IMG/VR virus record: IMGVR_UViG_3300033388_003361
Span: 1 to 46,153 of that record
From: a virus
Reading direction: 5' to 3' (one strand)
DNA: 46,153 nt
Shown: positions 23,343 to 31,083 of the stretch, piece by piece
Position numbering within the stretch: the stretch's first letter is position 1
How the letters are laid out: each line of letters opens with the position of its first letter
The notes under the pieces: generated by a model
Told to the model about the DNA's origin: nothing
The model's database searches: none
The model's input: only the letters and a program-made list of their open reading frames with translations
Program-made: the position numbers and the translations under genes

Positions 23343-24164
23343 TTAAACTCCTATTGTTATGTAAAAAAGGTCTCTAGTTGCGTTTCCAGATGCTAATCTT
23401 ATTTGAGTCAATGGATTTGTCCCAAAAGCTGAAAAACTAGATGCAGGTGCAAGAATATCCTTGAATGAACACACAGACACAAAGGGAGCTGATAGAAAAG
23501 ATGTAGATAAAGAAAAATCTGTTAAAGATGCCGTTGCTGGCTCATTACCCCATTGAATTATAACCCCGCCAAGCCATGATGGGAACGCTATATGCCCTGT
23601 TGTTGATAGACTAGCAGAAAAGCCCCACCTAAGCTTCTTAGGTGTTATTGAAACTGTATCAATAGATCCAGCATCAACTTCTGCTTGAGTACCTACTCTA
23701 TGAACTCCTACTTTGGTTTCAGAAGAAGAAGAGGAAGGTGATATATAGACTACTGTTGACGATGCTGCTTCTTGCTCTGCGGACGTAGCTAATCGCGACA
23801 ACCCTCTCTGTGTTTCGCTTGGAATAAGGGCGCCTAATCCTGCTGGTGTTGCTGCTCTCTCCGAGTCAGTTAAGGCCAGCATCTCAGCGTTATTAGCAAT
23901 CTCAATTAGCCCTTGTTTGGATTGAGTCGCAGATCCGATATCGTTAATCAAATCGGCAAGATAATCTAACGCTCCATTAACCTCTGTTGCGCTGCCAACC
24001 TTTAAACGTAACGCCTTAAGAATCGGAATGTGAGAAGCGTTAAGCTTTGTAAGGTTTATCGGATTGCCCGATCCGTCAGTTACTTGATACCCTTCGTTTG
24101 TTCCATTTAGGTCAAAATTTATATCCTCCTTTGCCATAAGTCTTTTTTCTGCAGCTTGAGACAT
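23343..24164 (-). CDS. Tail fibre protein with gp53-like receptor tip
   Basis: A 273-aa short fibre. The middle carries two tail-fibre repeats of the type QGLIEIANNAEM...LTDSERAATPAGL and RGLSRLATSAEQEAA. The C-terminal domain, FPSWLGGVIIQWGNEP, followed by strands, matches the gp53-like fibre tip in which IIQWG is the hallmark. This domain usually contacts the host receptor. AAGGAGGATAT precedes the ATG. The next gene is the likely chaperone. Confidence 0.85.
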   Translation of the reverse strand: MSQAAEKRLMAKEDINFDLNGTNEGYQVTDGSGNPINLTKLNASHIPILKALRLKVGSATEVNGALDYLADLINDIGSATQSKQGLIEIANNAEMLALTDSERAATPAGLGALIPSETQRGLSRLATSAEQEAASSTVVYISPSSSSSETKVGVHRVGTQAEVDAGSIDTVSITPKKLRWGFSASLSTTGHIAFPSWLGGVIIQWGNEPATASLTDFSLSTSFLSAPFVSVCSFKDILAPASSFSAFGTNPLTQIRLASGNATRDLFYITIGV

Positions 24165-24173
24165 ATATCCTCC

Positions 24174-24983
24174 TTAAAAATAATTTATATTGCTTTGTTT
24201 AACTTCTGATGCTGGCTCATCTTTATGGATAAGTCTATCAAATTCAGACATCATCGCATCGGCATACTTTAAATCTTTCCACGCTGTTTCCTGTGTGTAC
24301 GCCATTGAGACGGCGTAATACTTGATTGCCTCTGCATCCGATATTTCAATCATCCCTTCGAGTGGTTTGCGAATATACTGAATCCTTCCTATTGGACCGC
24401 CCGGCAAATCAATAACACTTGTTACCTCACCCGGAGAAGCTTTGAATACATCAGGATAAACCTCAATTCCTGTTGCATCATCATAATACTTATAAATTAC
24501 CCCATACGGGCTCCCTACTACCGGAGCCACGACACCATCATCATCAAAGTTTTGGATAATCCCGTAAGGAGTGTTTTCTTCATATTCAAACCCTGCGCCC
24601 TCTTCGCCTATTTCCGGTGTTGGGTAAAGCTTGAATGCTTTCTCACTTGAATCATCATCGTAAATAGCTATAGGAGTACCAATCACATCTTGGAAAGTCC
24701 CGCCATACTTAAATAAAAGTTCATCATAAGTTGATGGATTAATAGGCTGGCTGTCGTAGTTATACGCATAAACCAACTCAAGGAAGTTATCCGGATAGAA
24801 ATACTTCTCTGTCGCAATGTCGGGAACAATTTCCATAAGAGCTTTAAGAACCCCGGTAGTCTCAACATACTTCAACTGAGCTTCATTCATCCAGTACTCA
24901 ATATCAGCATCAGACCATTTGCGATTCAAAGGATCCATAAGGAGATTGTTTCGGATATCTAGTTTTACCTCATCCCATGTCAT
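24174..24983 (-). CDS. Head-tail adaptor-like protein, second copy
   Basis: A 269-aa protein related in layout to its upstream neighbour: DPLNRKWSDADIEYWMNEAQ at residues about 17-36 parallels the neighbour's SRWTDDELDVYINIAQ. This W-S/T-D-x-E/D pattern is typical of podophage head-tail connectors. The middle is beta-rich with an acidic insert (YDDDSSEK), and the C-terminal end is helical (AYTQETAWKDLKYADAMM). It probably sits under the portal or builds the tail base. Exact position in the particle is inference. Confidence 0.75.
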   Translation of the reverse strand: MTWDEVKLDIRNNLLMDPLNRKWSDADIEYWMNEAQLKYVETTGVLKALMEIVPDIATEKYFYPDNFLELVYAYNYDSQPINPSTYDELLFKYGGTFQDVIGTPIAIYDDDSSEKAFKLYPTPEIGEEGAGFEYEENTPYGIIQNFDDDGVVAPVVGSPYGVIYKYYDDATGIEVYPDVFKASPGEVTSVIDLPGGPIGRIQYIRKPLEGMIEISDAEAIKYYAVSMAYTQETAWKDLKYADAMMSEFDRLIHKDEPASEVKQSNINYF

Positions 24984-25624
24984 TAAAAAGTCCTCACTTT
25001 ACGGTAAGCTGCCTTACTCTTAAGAGTTCCTGTTGATCGAGATTTATACTTTTGAAACTCACTCTCAAATAGCCTTTTGTATTTTTGAGCCTTGAATAAA
25101 TACCTTCCACCGCGCTCTTTTAGGTATGCTCTGAATAAAGCATAATACATGATTGTCTGAAGATTGTTTATCTCAAGCGTATCAGCCGCCGGCAATCGCG
25201 AGTACTTAAGCGTTCCCAGTAGTGTATCAGCCACCTTATTTGTATTCGGGTAAAGTCTGAATCGATTCCAAACCTCATAATCAAACACAATATACTTAGG
25301 CTGATCGCTTTGATCCGTTAGCCATTTAGGAGAATGTCTCTCTGCAATGAATTTCCATGAAGTTATCGGGATATTTGTTTTGACACTATCATCCAATACG
25401 AATGAAGTTGCCTCAAGGTAATCTGCAGGCGTTTGGTAAATGAAATCAATACCATTGTGGAAAATGTTAATCTCGCCCTTAAGGACCTTGGTACGCCTCG
25501 CGTAGACTTCTTGAGCTATATTGATATAAACATCAAGTTCATCGTCAGTCCAACGGGAACCTATTGAATCAAGCAACTCACGCCTGATCATATCTCTAAC
25601 TACTTGAAATGCTGCTACAGCCAT
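24983..25624 (-). CDS. Head-tail adaptor-like protein, first copy
   Basis: A 213-aa protein with the adaptor start pattern RRELLDSIGSRWTDDELDVY, followed by a beta region and a helical C terminus (YYALFRAYLKERGGRYLFKA) and a very basic tail (KSRSTGTLKSKAAYRKVRTF) that could reach into the portal-DNA channel. It resembles P22 gp4-like/podophage adaptors bound to the portal. Stop and start of the next gene overlap at 24983. It is the first gene after the terminator at 25660-25697. Confidence 0.78.
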   Translation of the reverse strand: MAVAAFQVVRDMIRRELLDSIGSRWTDDELDVYINIAQEVYARRTKVLKGEINIFHNGIDFIYQTPADYLEATSFVLDDSVKTNIPITSWKFIAERHSPKWLTDQSDQPKYIVFDYEVWNRFRLYPNTNKVADTLLGTLKYSRLPAADTLEINNLQTIMYYALFRAYLKERGGRYLFKAQKYKRLFESEFQKYKSRSTGTLKSKAAYRKVRTF

Positions 25625-25659
25625 AGCTATCCCTTTTATTTTTTAATGATAACTGGACG

Positions 25660-25697
25660 AAAAAAAGGAGCCCCACTAATTAAAGTGAAGCTCCTTT
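25660..25697 (-). terminator. Intrinsic terminator after capsid genes
   Basis: In minus-strand RNA AAAGGAGCTTCACT pairs with AGTGGGGCTCCTTT (14 pairs, two G-U) around a 6-base loop, followed by seven U. It separates the capsid genes from the adaptor and tail genes, and could reduce transcription of the latter. Confidence 0.88.
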
Positions 25698-25746
25698 CCC
25701 ATTAACCTCTATGGGGGAATAAGATACTAAAGCACCCTACTGGACC

Positions 25747-26229
25747 CTAATTTTGAAGCCCTGGGATATCTGCTGCATCAACAATCGCTGTGATATCAAC
25801 GTATGTAGGAATAATAACAAATTCAAACGCTGTAAGAGCTTCAACTGCAACAACCATCTCAACATCAACCGCAGTTGCATCAAAAGCGTATGCCGGAATT
25901 GTACCATCGGCAAGAACCGGCAGCTCAACAACGCGACCTTCAGCAAGATTAGCTTCAGTAACAGCAGTGGCAAGAGCAACACCGCCAACATGGAAAGCAA
26001 CTGTCGCTGCATCGCCTGCTGAATCGGCAGAAGTAACAACCGCAATTGTAAGACTGCGGAGTGCTTTACCTTCAGGTACTGCGAATAGTTCATGAGAACC
26101 TACTGTCTCGATTCCAACAAAATCAGTATCAAGAACGTTAATGTCATAAGCAACCTGCTTATCCAATCCTTCTAGCTCGTAGTTCGATGGAGTTACAAGC
26201 AAAACCCCTTTTATATCTGTATCAGCCAT
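25747..26229 (-). CDS. Putative capsid decoration/stabilising protein, 160 aa
   Basis: Placed directly after the major capsid gene. The protein is almost all short beta strands rich in Val, Ala, Thr and Glu (SLTIAVVTSADSAGDAA, then ALATAVTEANLAEGR), acidic, without Cys in the core and with no hydrophobic anchor. A small beta-rich protein in this slot is commonly a head decoration or cement protein. The sequence itself gives no family name, so the call rests on position and composition. Confidence 0.65.
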   Translation of the reverse strand: MADTDIKGVLLVTPSNYELEGLDKQVAYDINVLDTDFVGIETVGSHELFAVPEGKALRSLTIAVVTSADSAGDAATVAFHVGGVALATAVTEANLAEGRVVELPVLADGTIPAYAFDATAVDVEMVVAVEALTAFEFVIIPTYVDITAIVDAADIPGLQN

Positions 26230-26293
26230 GATATAACCTCTTTTTTTATAAAATTATGAAACGAGAGAGGCTTTTACACCTCTCAAATTAACT

Positions 26294-27406
26294 CTAGTTT
26301 GACGCTGTAACGATTTGAGCAACACCCATATCAACACCATCGAACGTAAGCTTAGTCTGCCCACGGATCTCATCAGAGTTCACACCAAAGATTCGGTCGT
26401 AGTCACGTTCGTCTTCAACGTAGTTAAGATGCTGACCATAACCAACACCCATCGCCTGACGACCAAGTAGAAGGTTTCGAGTGAAGTGCTCACCGGCGTT
26501 GTTTGGATCTTCGTAGCGGTAAAGACCATCGACCGGCTTAATGATGATGTTATCCCACATCCCCATCGCACCGTCCGCAATCGGATCATCTCCATGTCCA
26601 GACTCAAGAATCGAAGTCATGTGACCTTTGAAGTCACTGTCTTGGCGAAGATCGCGGCGAACAATGTTATCAATAAGGAGAATATAAGTTTCTTTCCCGT
26701 TAGCCATCTTGACCGGAGCAATGTTGTATTTACCAACACCATCACTAAGCATTACTTTAATCTCATCCAGTACAGCCGTATTCATCTTAGCTGTGTTATC
26801 CATTCCAAGACCTGTAGGTCCGGCAGTGGAAAGAAGAGTGTTTGTTGTTTTTGAGTAATCATCGAAATCGACAATCTCAGAAGAACCATCACGTGCAAGC
26901 ATCATACGACCAGCACCATTCTGGAACACAGTTGTATTCAGCAGGTTGTCGGCAACGTAATCAAATCCGTTTGTAAGCTTACCTACAAGCGTATCAATCA
27001 TCCATTGATCGTCATACAAAGCCCACCAGTTTGAGATCTGAGTGTAGAACTCATCACGAACATCAAAGATAGTTCGGTAAGGAGTCAGCTTTCCAGTAGT
27101 TGAAAATGCTTTCGACATCTGATCAATGATAAGCTCAGTTTTGAACTCATCAATGCTATCTTCATTCCCGGTAACAGTAATATCCTGGCCTTTAAGACCT
27201 GGAGTTTTATTCTGCGGAACAAAGTGGAAGTCTCTAGTGTCACCATTTTTCTCTTCAAAATCATCCCTCAGAATGATAGGCATGCTTGAACCAGGCCCAC
27301 CCTTAAGAAAATTCATTTTACCTTTGCGTAGATACTCTTTAGTAAGCTTACGCTCATGCTCTTTAACAGTTCTTGCGTCTCCTGTACCTCTGATAAACGT
27401 ACCCAT
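26294..27406 (-). CDS. Major capsid protein, N4 gp56-like
   Basis: A 370-aa protein of the N4 gp56-like capsid family (DUF4043). The pattern is visible as SSMPIILRDDFEEKNGDT near residues 40-57, a G-x-x-V/I-x-GNEDSIDEF block, and then KLTPYRTIFDVRDEFYTQIS. The family has an HK97-type fold. The scaffold gene and portal gene lie upstream, the decoration candidate downstream, the normal head-gene order. CTGGAG precedes the ATG. Confidence 0.9.
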   Translation of the reverse strand: MGTFIRGTGDARTVKEHERKLTKEYLRKGKMNFLKGGPGSSMPIILRDDFEEKNGDTRDFHFVPQNKTPGLKGQDITVTGNEDSIDEFKTELIIDQMSKAFSTTGKLTPYRTIFDVRDEFYTQISNWWALYDDQWMIDTLVGKLTNGFDYVADNLLNTTVFQNGAGRMMLARDGSSEIVDFDDYSKTTNTLLSTAGPTGLGMDNTAKMNTAVLDEIKVMLSDGVGKYNIAPVKMANGKETYILLIDNIVRRDLRQDSDFKGHMTSILESGHGDDPIADGAMGMWDNIIIKPVDGLYRYEDPNNAGEHFTRNLLLGRQAMGVGYGQHLNYVEDERDYDRIFGVNSDEIRGQTKLTFDGVDMGVAQIVTASN

Positions 27407-27420
27407 TTTTCAATCTCCAG

Positions 27421-28320
27421 TTATCTTAGGAAGCCAAGTTCTTCAAGGCGTGTTTTACCACGGCGTCTCGGAGCTTCTTTTCTGCTAGGAGTCTTTGAAC
27501 TTCCAGCATCAAGGCTCTCAACGGCTGCCTTCTTCTTTTTTGACTTCTCTTTATTTTTGTTTTTCTGCAACTTTTTAAGATATTTATTGTAGCCGACAGG
27601 ATCCTCAACCATCAGTCTCGACCGGAATAGATTCAATCCCAGTTTGTAGGCGACCTCTGGTGTTCTACCACCTTCAACAAATTTATTTCGCAACTTCTCA
27701 TTCGATTCGTATTCTTCTTTGACAAGATCAATCATTTTGTCAAAATCATCATACTTCTCTTTGAGTGGTTTTGAGGCTTCCTCGAACGCTGCTTCAGCTT
27801 GTGCGTTTTCACGCTCCTTATCACGGGCTTCAAGCTTATTGATTTGTTCCTGCTGCTGAAGAAACTTCTGCTTAGTAACATCATCAATATCATCGCTATT
27901 CAACCATGCATCGTCAAGCTCTTTAGCGTGGGCTGCCTTTTCCTCTTCAAGCTCAGCTATCAGCTTATTAGCTGCTGCCAACTCTTGACTTTTACGAGTG
28001 AATTCAGCCTGCGTGTCGGAGTTCCTCTTTTCGAGTGATGTTTTCTCTTCCTCCCACTTGTCTGAATCAGATTTCTCTTCTTCCTCTTCGTGATCGTCGG
28101 GGTTCTCTTCATCCTCTTCTTCGATATCTTCATCCTCTTCTTCAAGGTCAGAATCTTGATCTTCATCAAGGAGTTCCTCGCCATCATCCAAGTCTGATTC
28201 TTCGAGAGAATCCTCAAGGTCAGTTTCAACAACTTCCTCTTCAGCACCCTCTGCTTTCTCTTTTGTTCTTCCACCGTCGCGTCCAAACATTCCGAGTCTG
28301 CTTTCTTCTCTTTTTCCCAT
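27421..28320 (-). CDS. Scaffolding protein
   Basis: A 299-aa, extremely charged protein between portal and major capsid genes. The N-terminal third is acidic low complexity (Glu/Asp runs at about 20-90), the middle is coiled coil (residues about 95-190), and the C-terminal 60 residues are strongly basic (KNKNKEKSKKKKA; RRRGKTRLEELGFLR). A basic C-terminal end that binds the capsid shell is the usual plan of podophage scaffolds. No protease domain is fused. GGGCAATAAG precedes the ATG. Confidence 0.85.
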   Translation of the reverse strand: MGKREESRLGMFGRDGGRTKEKAEGAEEEVVETDLEDSLEESDLDDGEELLDEDQDSDLEEEDEDIEEEDEENPDDHEEEEEKSDSDKWEEEKTSLEKRNSDTQAEFTRKSQELAAANKLIAELEEEKAAHAKELDDAWLNSDDIDDVTKQKFLQQQEQINKLEARDKERENAQAEAAFEEASKPLKEKYDDFDKMIDLVKEEYESNEKLRNKFVEGGRTPEVAYKLGLNLFRSRLMVEDPVGYNKYLKKLQKNKNKEKSKKKKAAVESLDAGSSKTPSRKEAPRRRGKTRLEELGFLR

Positions 28321-28370
28321 CTTATTGCCCTTTTGTTTGAGAGTCCCTCAGTGAGGGGAATTCTCGTTTT

Positions 28371-30029
28371 CTATTGCACGTTCTGAGCTTCTTGCTCTGC
28401 TAAAGCAGCTTGTTGCTCGGCACGTTGTTTCTGCAATTCTTGAGCCCTGAACAGCAGCTCTTCCTTATGCGGTATATCGGACAGTGTAATCAGTAGTTCT
28501 TGAGCAATTTCCGGATCAATTATCCCGGCTTTACCCATCTCTGATACATATTGAAGTGTTATTTCCTGTGTGCTGCTAAACGGCGCGGTTTCCTTGAGGA
28601 TTACATCGTACCTAAGCACATCATTGATATTCGCGAAGATCTCAAGCTCACCAGTATTAGGATCGATGTAAGGTTCATTTACCTTAAGGTGAGTTGTTGC
28701 CCCGTTTGGTTCTACAATTCGTATTACTCTCTCTTCATCATAGAACTCTGCGATCTGGCGAAGCGTAACTTTAGCAATTCGCTTGTTGGTGAAATAGAAA
28801 TTTTCCATTATTGCCGTAGAAATTTTTGCACCTTGCACCATTCTCTGCCGACCTTGCTGGGCTGAACGCTCGTTGGTGCCACCGATACCAATCATTGAAT
28901 CGTTTATCCCGGAAGTACGCTGAATCATTTCAAGCATAAAGTTAAGTTGATTGCTTAGCCCTGATAGATCGCGATTATTATCCTCAATTCTAATTTTATT
29001 TAATCCACCTTCGCTAACCTTTCCTACACCGTTTGGTTTTTGCATTTCAGCGGCATAGGCATCAACATCATCAACAGCATCTTCCTCGACTGTAATTCTG
29101 TTAGCTGATACGCTCCAAAGATATTTAGAATTGAGCTTGTTTATCTGATCTTGAGCGTCACGAATTAGCTTAATAAGACCTTGAGGCTCACCACCTTTCT
29201 TCCGGAATGCTGTAAACGGCACCAAAGGGTACATATTTACCCCGATAGGATCCTCGTTTTCTCCATCTTCTGAGCCAATAAGAAAAATATCCTCAGCAAA
29301 AAGAACATATTTGAGTTTCTTTTTCGCGTCCCTGTACCAGCAATGGCAAAGTCTCACGCGCTCTGTTTTCTGATCGTAGTACTCAATGCCACCGTCTGTC
29401 TGCTGTTGAGCTCGGGATTCTACATTTTTAAATCGCTCATCAAATGCTGAATCAATATCATCGGCTTTTTCACCAAATCTTTCTTTAACAACATCTCGAT
29501 CTTCCCACTGGCATCGAATAATGAATCGAGCATCACTACCATCAGGCTTCCGGTGGAATGGATCAATATAAACCTCTTCCCAGGGTAGCTGGTCAACCTC
29601 AATCTGCATTTCACCAGATTCATCTTCTACCGGGTGAATGTAAGACCAACCACGACCACCAATAATCCCCTCACGGAAACATTGCGCCATGTAAAAATCT
29701 TTGTCGTTTTCTTCGTTGACTTGGGAAAGGAGTTCGGTAAGAAGTCGGGCAGTTAGGGAGTCGGATTCTTCACGCCCTGTAACGCGAGTGTTCAATCTTC
29801 GCTCTGCTTCAAGGGCAAGAACCATATCTACAGTTGGGCGCATTACATTGAGTACGGTGGCTTGCTGACCTCGATCCTCTACTATCTTAGCGTCGGCATC
29901 GGTCCATTGTTCACCATCGTAATAATCGAAATTTATATTGTTATCGCTACGCCAATCCCTCTCGAAAGTGGCCGCATTATTTAACCATCTATCGAATTTG
30001 TGGTTATTAGTGGAGGAATATTGTGCCAT
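28371..30029 (-). CDS. Portal protein, P22-like
   Basis: A 552-aa portal of the P22-like type. Near the N terminus are FDYYDGEQW and VLNVMRPTVDMVLALEAERR (part shown), followed by WSYIHPVEDESGEMQIEVDQ and EEVYIDPFHRKPDGSDARF. RDAQDQINKLNSKY marks the clip/stem region; INDSMIGIGGTNERSAQQGR marks the Ser/Gln-rich segment typical of the family; the C-terminal end is a Gln/Ala/Glu coiled coil like P22's barrel. Its ribosome binding site lies in the hairpin at 30030-30070. Confidence 0.93.
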   Translation of the reverse strand: MAQYSSTNNHKFDRWLNNAATFERDWRSDNNINFDYYDGEQWTDADAKIVEDRGQQATVLNVMRPTVDMVLALEAERRLNTRVTGREESDSLTARLLTELLSQVNEENDKDFYMAQCFREGIIGGRGWSYIHPVEDESGEMQIEVDQLPWEEVYIDPFHRKPDGSDARFIIRCQWEDRDVVKERFGEKADDIDSAFDERFKNVESRAQQQTDGGIEYYDQKTERVRLCHCWYRDAKKKLKYVLFAEDIFLIGSEDGENEDPIGVNMYPLVPFTAFRKKGGEPQGLIKLIRDAQDQINKLNSKYLWSVSANRITVEEDAVDDVDAYAAEMQKPNGVGKVSEGGLNKIRIEDNNRDLSGLSNQLNFMLEMIQRTSGINDSMIGIGGTNERSAQQGRQRMVQGAKISTAIMENFYFTNKRIAKVTLRQIAEFYDEERVIRIVEPNGATTHLKVNEPYIDPNTGELEIFANINDVLRYDVILKETAPFSSTQEITLQYVSEMGKAGIIDPEIAQELLITLSDIPHKEELLFRAQELQKQRAEQQAALAEQEAQNVQ

Positions 30030-30070
30030 AAAAAAAGCCCCTGATTCATTATTATATGAATCAAGGGCTT
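30030..30070 (-). terminator. Terminator-like hairpin masking the portal start
   Basis: In minus-strand RNA AAGCCCTTGATTCAT pairs with ATGAATCAGGGGCTT (15 pairs, one G-U) around a 6-base loop, then seven U run straight into the portal ATG. The only candidate ribosome binding site, CAGGGGC, is inside the 3' arm. Both termination and translational masking are possible. Confidence 0.88.
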
Positions 30071-30090
30071 ACTGGACTAAATTGAGGGGC

Positions 30091-30612
30091 TTACTTAGGA
30101 ACCACCAAATAAAAGTCTGTCGGAGCTCGGTGCTCATCGCGAAGTTCTGTCGGCTTCGGAGTACAACCAGGCTTATTCCATATGTAAACTTCATTCTTGG
30201 CATCATAAGTCATATACGCGCCTTTCCAATCTTTACGACTGAAAGCTTTTCCTTCTCTCGCTGCTGCTTCTGCTTCTCGGCAATCCATCCCTTTATCAAG
30301 ATCAGGATTATATTCTTTCGGCTTCAAACTATTAATCGGAGTCTGAAGCTCTTCGATCTTATCTTCCAGTACAGAGTTAAGATGCTCAAGAGTCTCAACA
30401 TCTTCCTTAAGTGAAGCAACTTGTTCCAAAGCTCTCTCTTCACCCTTCTTGATGGATTTAACTTCATCGGCTGTAAGAACCGACTCGTTTGCTTCAAGGG
30501 ATGCTTTCAACTTCTCTTCAAGTTCATCAATCTTTAACTGAAACTCTTCAACAGTTGGAGTTTCGATAAGCAGATCGTCACCTTCAGGCTTCTTCTTGTT
30601 TTTTTCTTTCAT
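30091..30612 (-). CDS. Coiled-coil protein with Tad2-like (DUF2829) domain
   Basis: A 173-aa protein. Residues about 20-95 form a coiled coil. The C-terminal domain (about 111-171) reads EAEAAAREGKAFSRKDWKGA, then YMTYDAKNEVYIWN, and closes with TDFYLVV. The G-K-x-x-x-R-x-x-W-x-G core and the closing D-(F/W)-x-(L/I)-V match the DUF2829 family, now known as Thoeris anti-defence 2 (Tad2), a sponge for the TIR-made signal 1''-3' gcADPR. Fusion to a coiled coil and placement between terminase and portal are unusual for Tad2, so a virion-linked role of the fold is possible. ATG at 30612 follows a good purine-rich site. Confidence 0.6.
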   Translation of the reverse strand: MKEKNKKKPEGDDLLIETPTVEEFQLKIDELEEKLKASLEANESVLTADEVKSIKKGEERALEQVASLKEDVETLEHLNSVLEDKIEELQTPINSLKPKEYNPDLDKGMDCREAEAAAREGKAFSRKDWKGAYMTYDAKNEVYIWNKPGCTPKPTELRDEHRAPTDFYLVVPK

Positions 30613-30659
30613 CTCTCATTCCCTTGTTGGTTAGGTTATATTTGTGAAGATTATAAGAC

Positions 30660-30751
30660 AAAAAAATGGCGCAGAGTCGGTTGAGTTAATCCCCGTATTG
30701 TGTTCACAGCGTAATTTTTTAACGAGGTGTGTCTATCCTCTGGTGTCGCCA
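30660..30751 (-). terminator. Possible structured RNA ending in a terminator
   Basis: The minus strand ends in seven U (30660-30666) just after CGCCA, which can pair with TGGCG 80 bases upstream (30747-30751); inner AGAG/CTCT can extend the stem. The 90-base spacing is longer than usual for a terminator and the stem is broken, so this is only a weak candidate. It was examined as a tRNA and rejected. Confidence 0.3.
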
Positions 30752-30817
30752 CATGTCACAAAACATGCTCGCAGTTACCGCTGTTACCTGGTGCCATATT
30801 TCTAGTAGTCCTTGCAC
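30719..30817 (-). CDS. Micro-ORF between terminase and portal, 32 aa
   Basis: GTG at 30817 follows GGAGGTAGG directly. The peptide starts MQGLLEIWHQVTAVTASMF and ends RHQRIDTPR. It is third in a row of tiny coupled ORFs after terL. Low complexity is absent and the SD is strong, but spacing is short. Function unknown. Confidence 0.4.
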   Translation of the reverse strand: MQGLLEIWHQVTAVTASMFCDMWRHQRIDTPR

Positions 30818-30818
30818 C

Positions 30819-30911
30819 CTACCTCCGCATAAAAAAAATCTCAATCATCTGTTCAGCTCGGGGATCTACGGTTTTAGCCCTTCTAAACAGAATAATTGAG
30901 AGTGCCCTCAT
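30819..30911 (-). CDS. Micro-ORF, 30 aa
   Basis: The ATG overlaps the previous ORF stop as ATGA. The peptide begins MRALSIILFRRAKTVDPRAE and is basic and amphipathic. No ribosome binding site of its own is needed if reinitiation occurs. Supported only by the overlap and by lack of other content here. Confidence 0.4.
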   Translation of the reverse strand: MRALSIILFRRAKTVDPRAEQMIEIFFMRR

Positions 30912-31054
30912 TGCGTGTTGAAAATACAAAACAATATTTTGAACCAGCTAGAATGATTTGCAATGAGGAACAGAGCACAGGCAATATCCTTATTCTCGGA
31001 AGCGGCCTTATCGCGAGTCTGAATCTCACTGAATGCCCGATTACTCGGTTTCAT
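30908..31054 (-). CDS. Micro-ORF, 48 aa
   Basis: Reads MKPSNRAFSEIQTRDKAASE and then a hydrophobic C-terminal stretch (ALFLIANHSSWFKILFCIF), which could sit in a membrane. It begins 30 bases beyond the terL stop with no strong ribosome binding site, so confidence is low. It is coupled to the next ORF. Confidence 0.4.
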   Translation of the reverse strand: MKPSNRAFSEIQTRDKAASENKDIACALFLIANHSSWFKILFCIFNTQ

Positions 31055-31083
31055 AGATGCGTTCAATTTAGGATATTATCCTA

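Noticed and set aside
26265-26284. GAGAGG/CCTCTC hairpin after the major capsid gene as a terminator
   Set aside because: The stem is only six pairs and no U run follows directly.
28345-28357. CCCTCA/TGAGGG palindrome between portal and scaffold genes as a terminator
   Set aside because: Virtually no loop and no U run; at most a small hairpin or protein-binding site.
30666-30751. A tRNA-like span with TGGCG and CGCCA ends about 85 bases apart
   Set aside because: No seven-pair acceptor stem, no proper T-arm or anticodon arm could be drawn on either strand.
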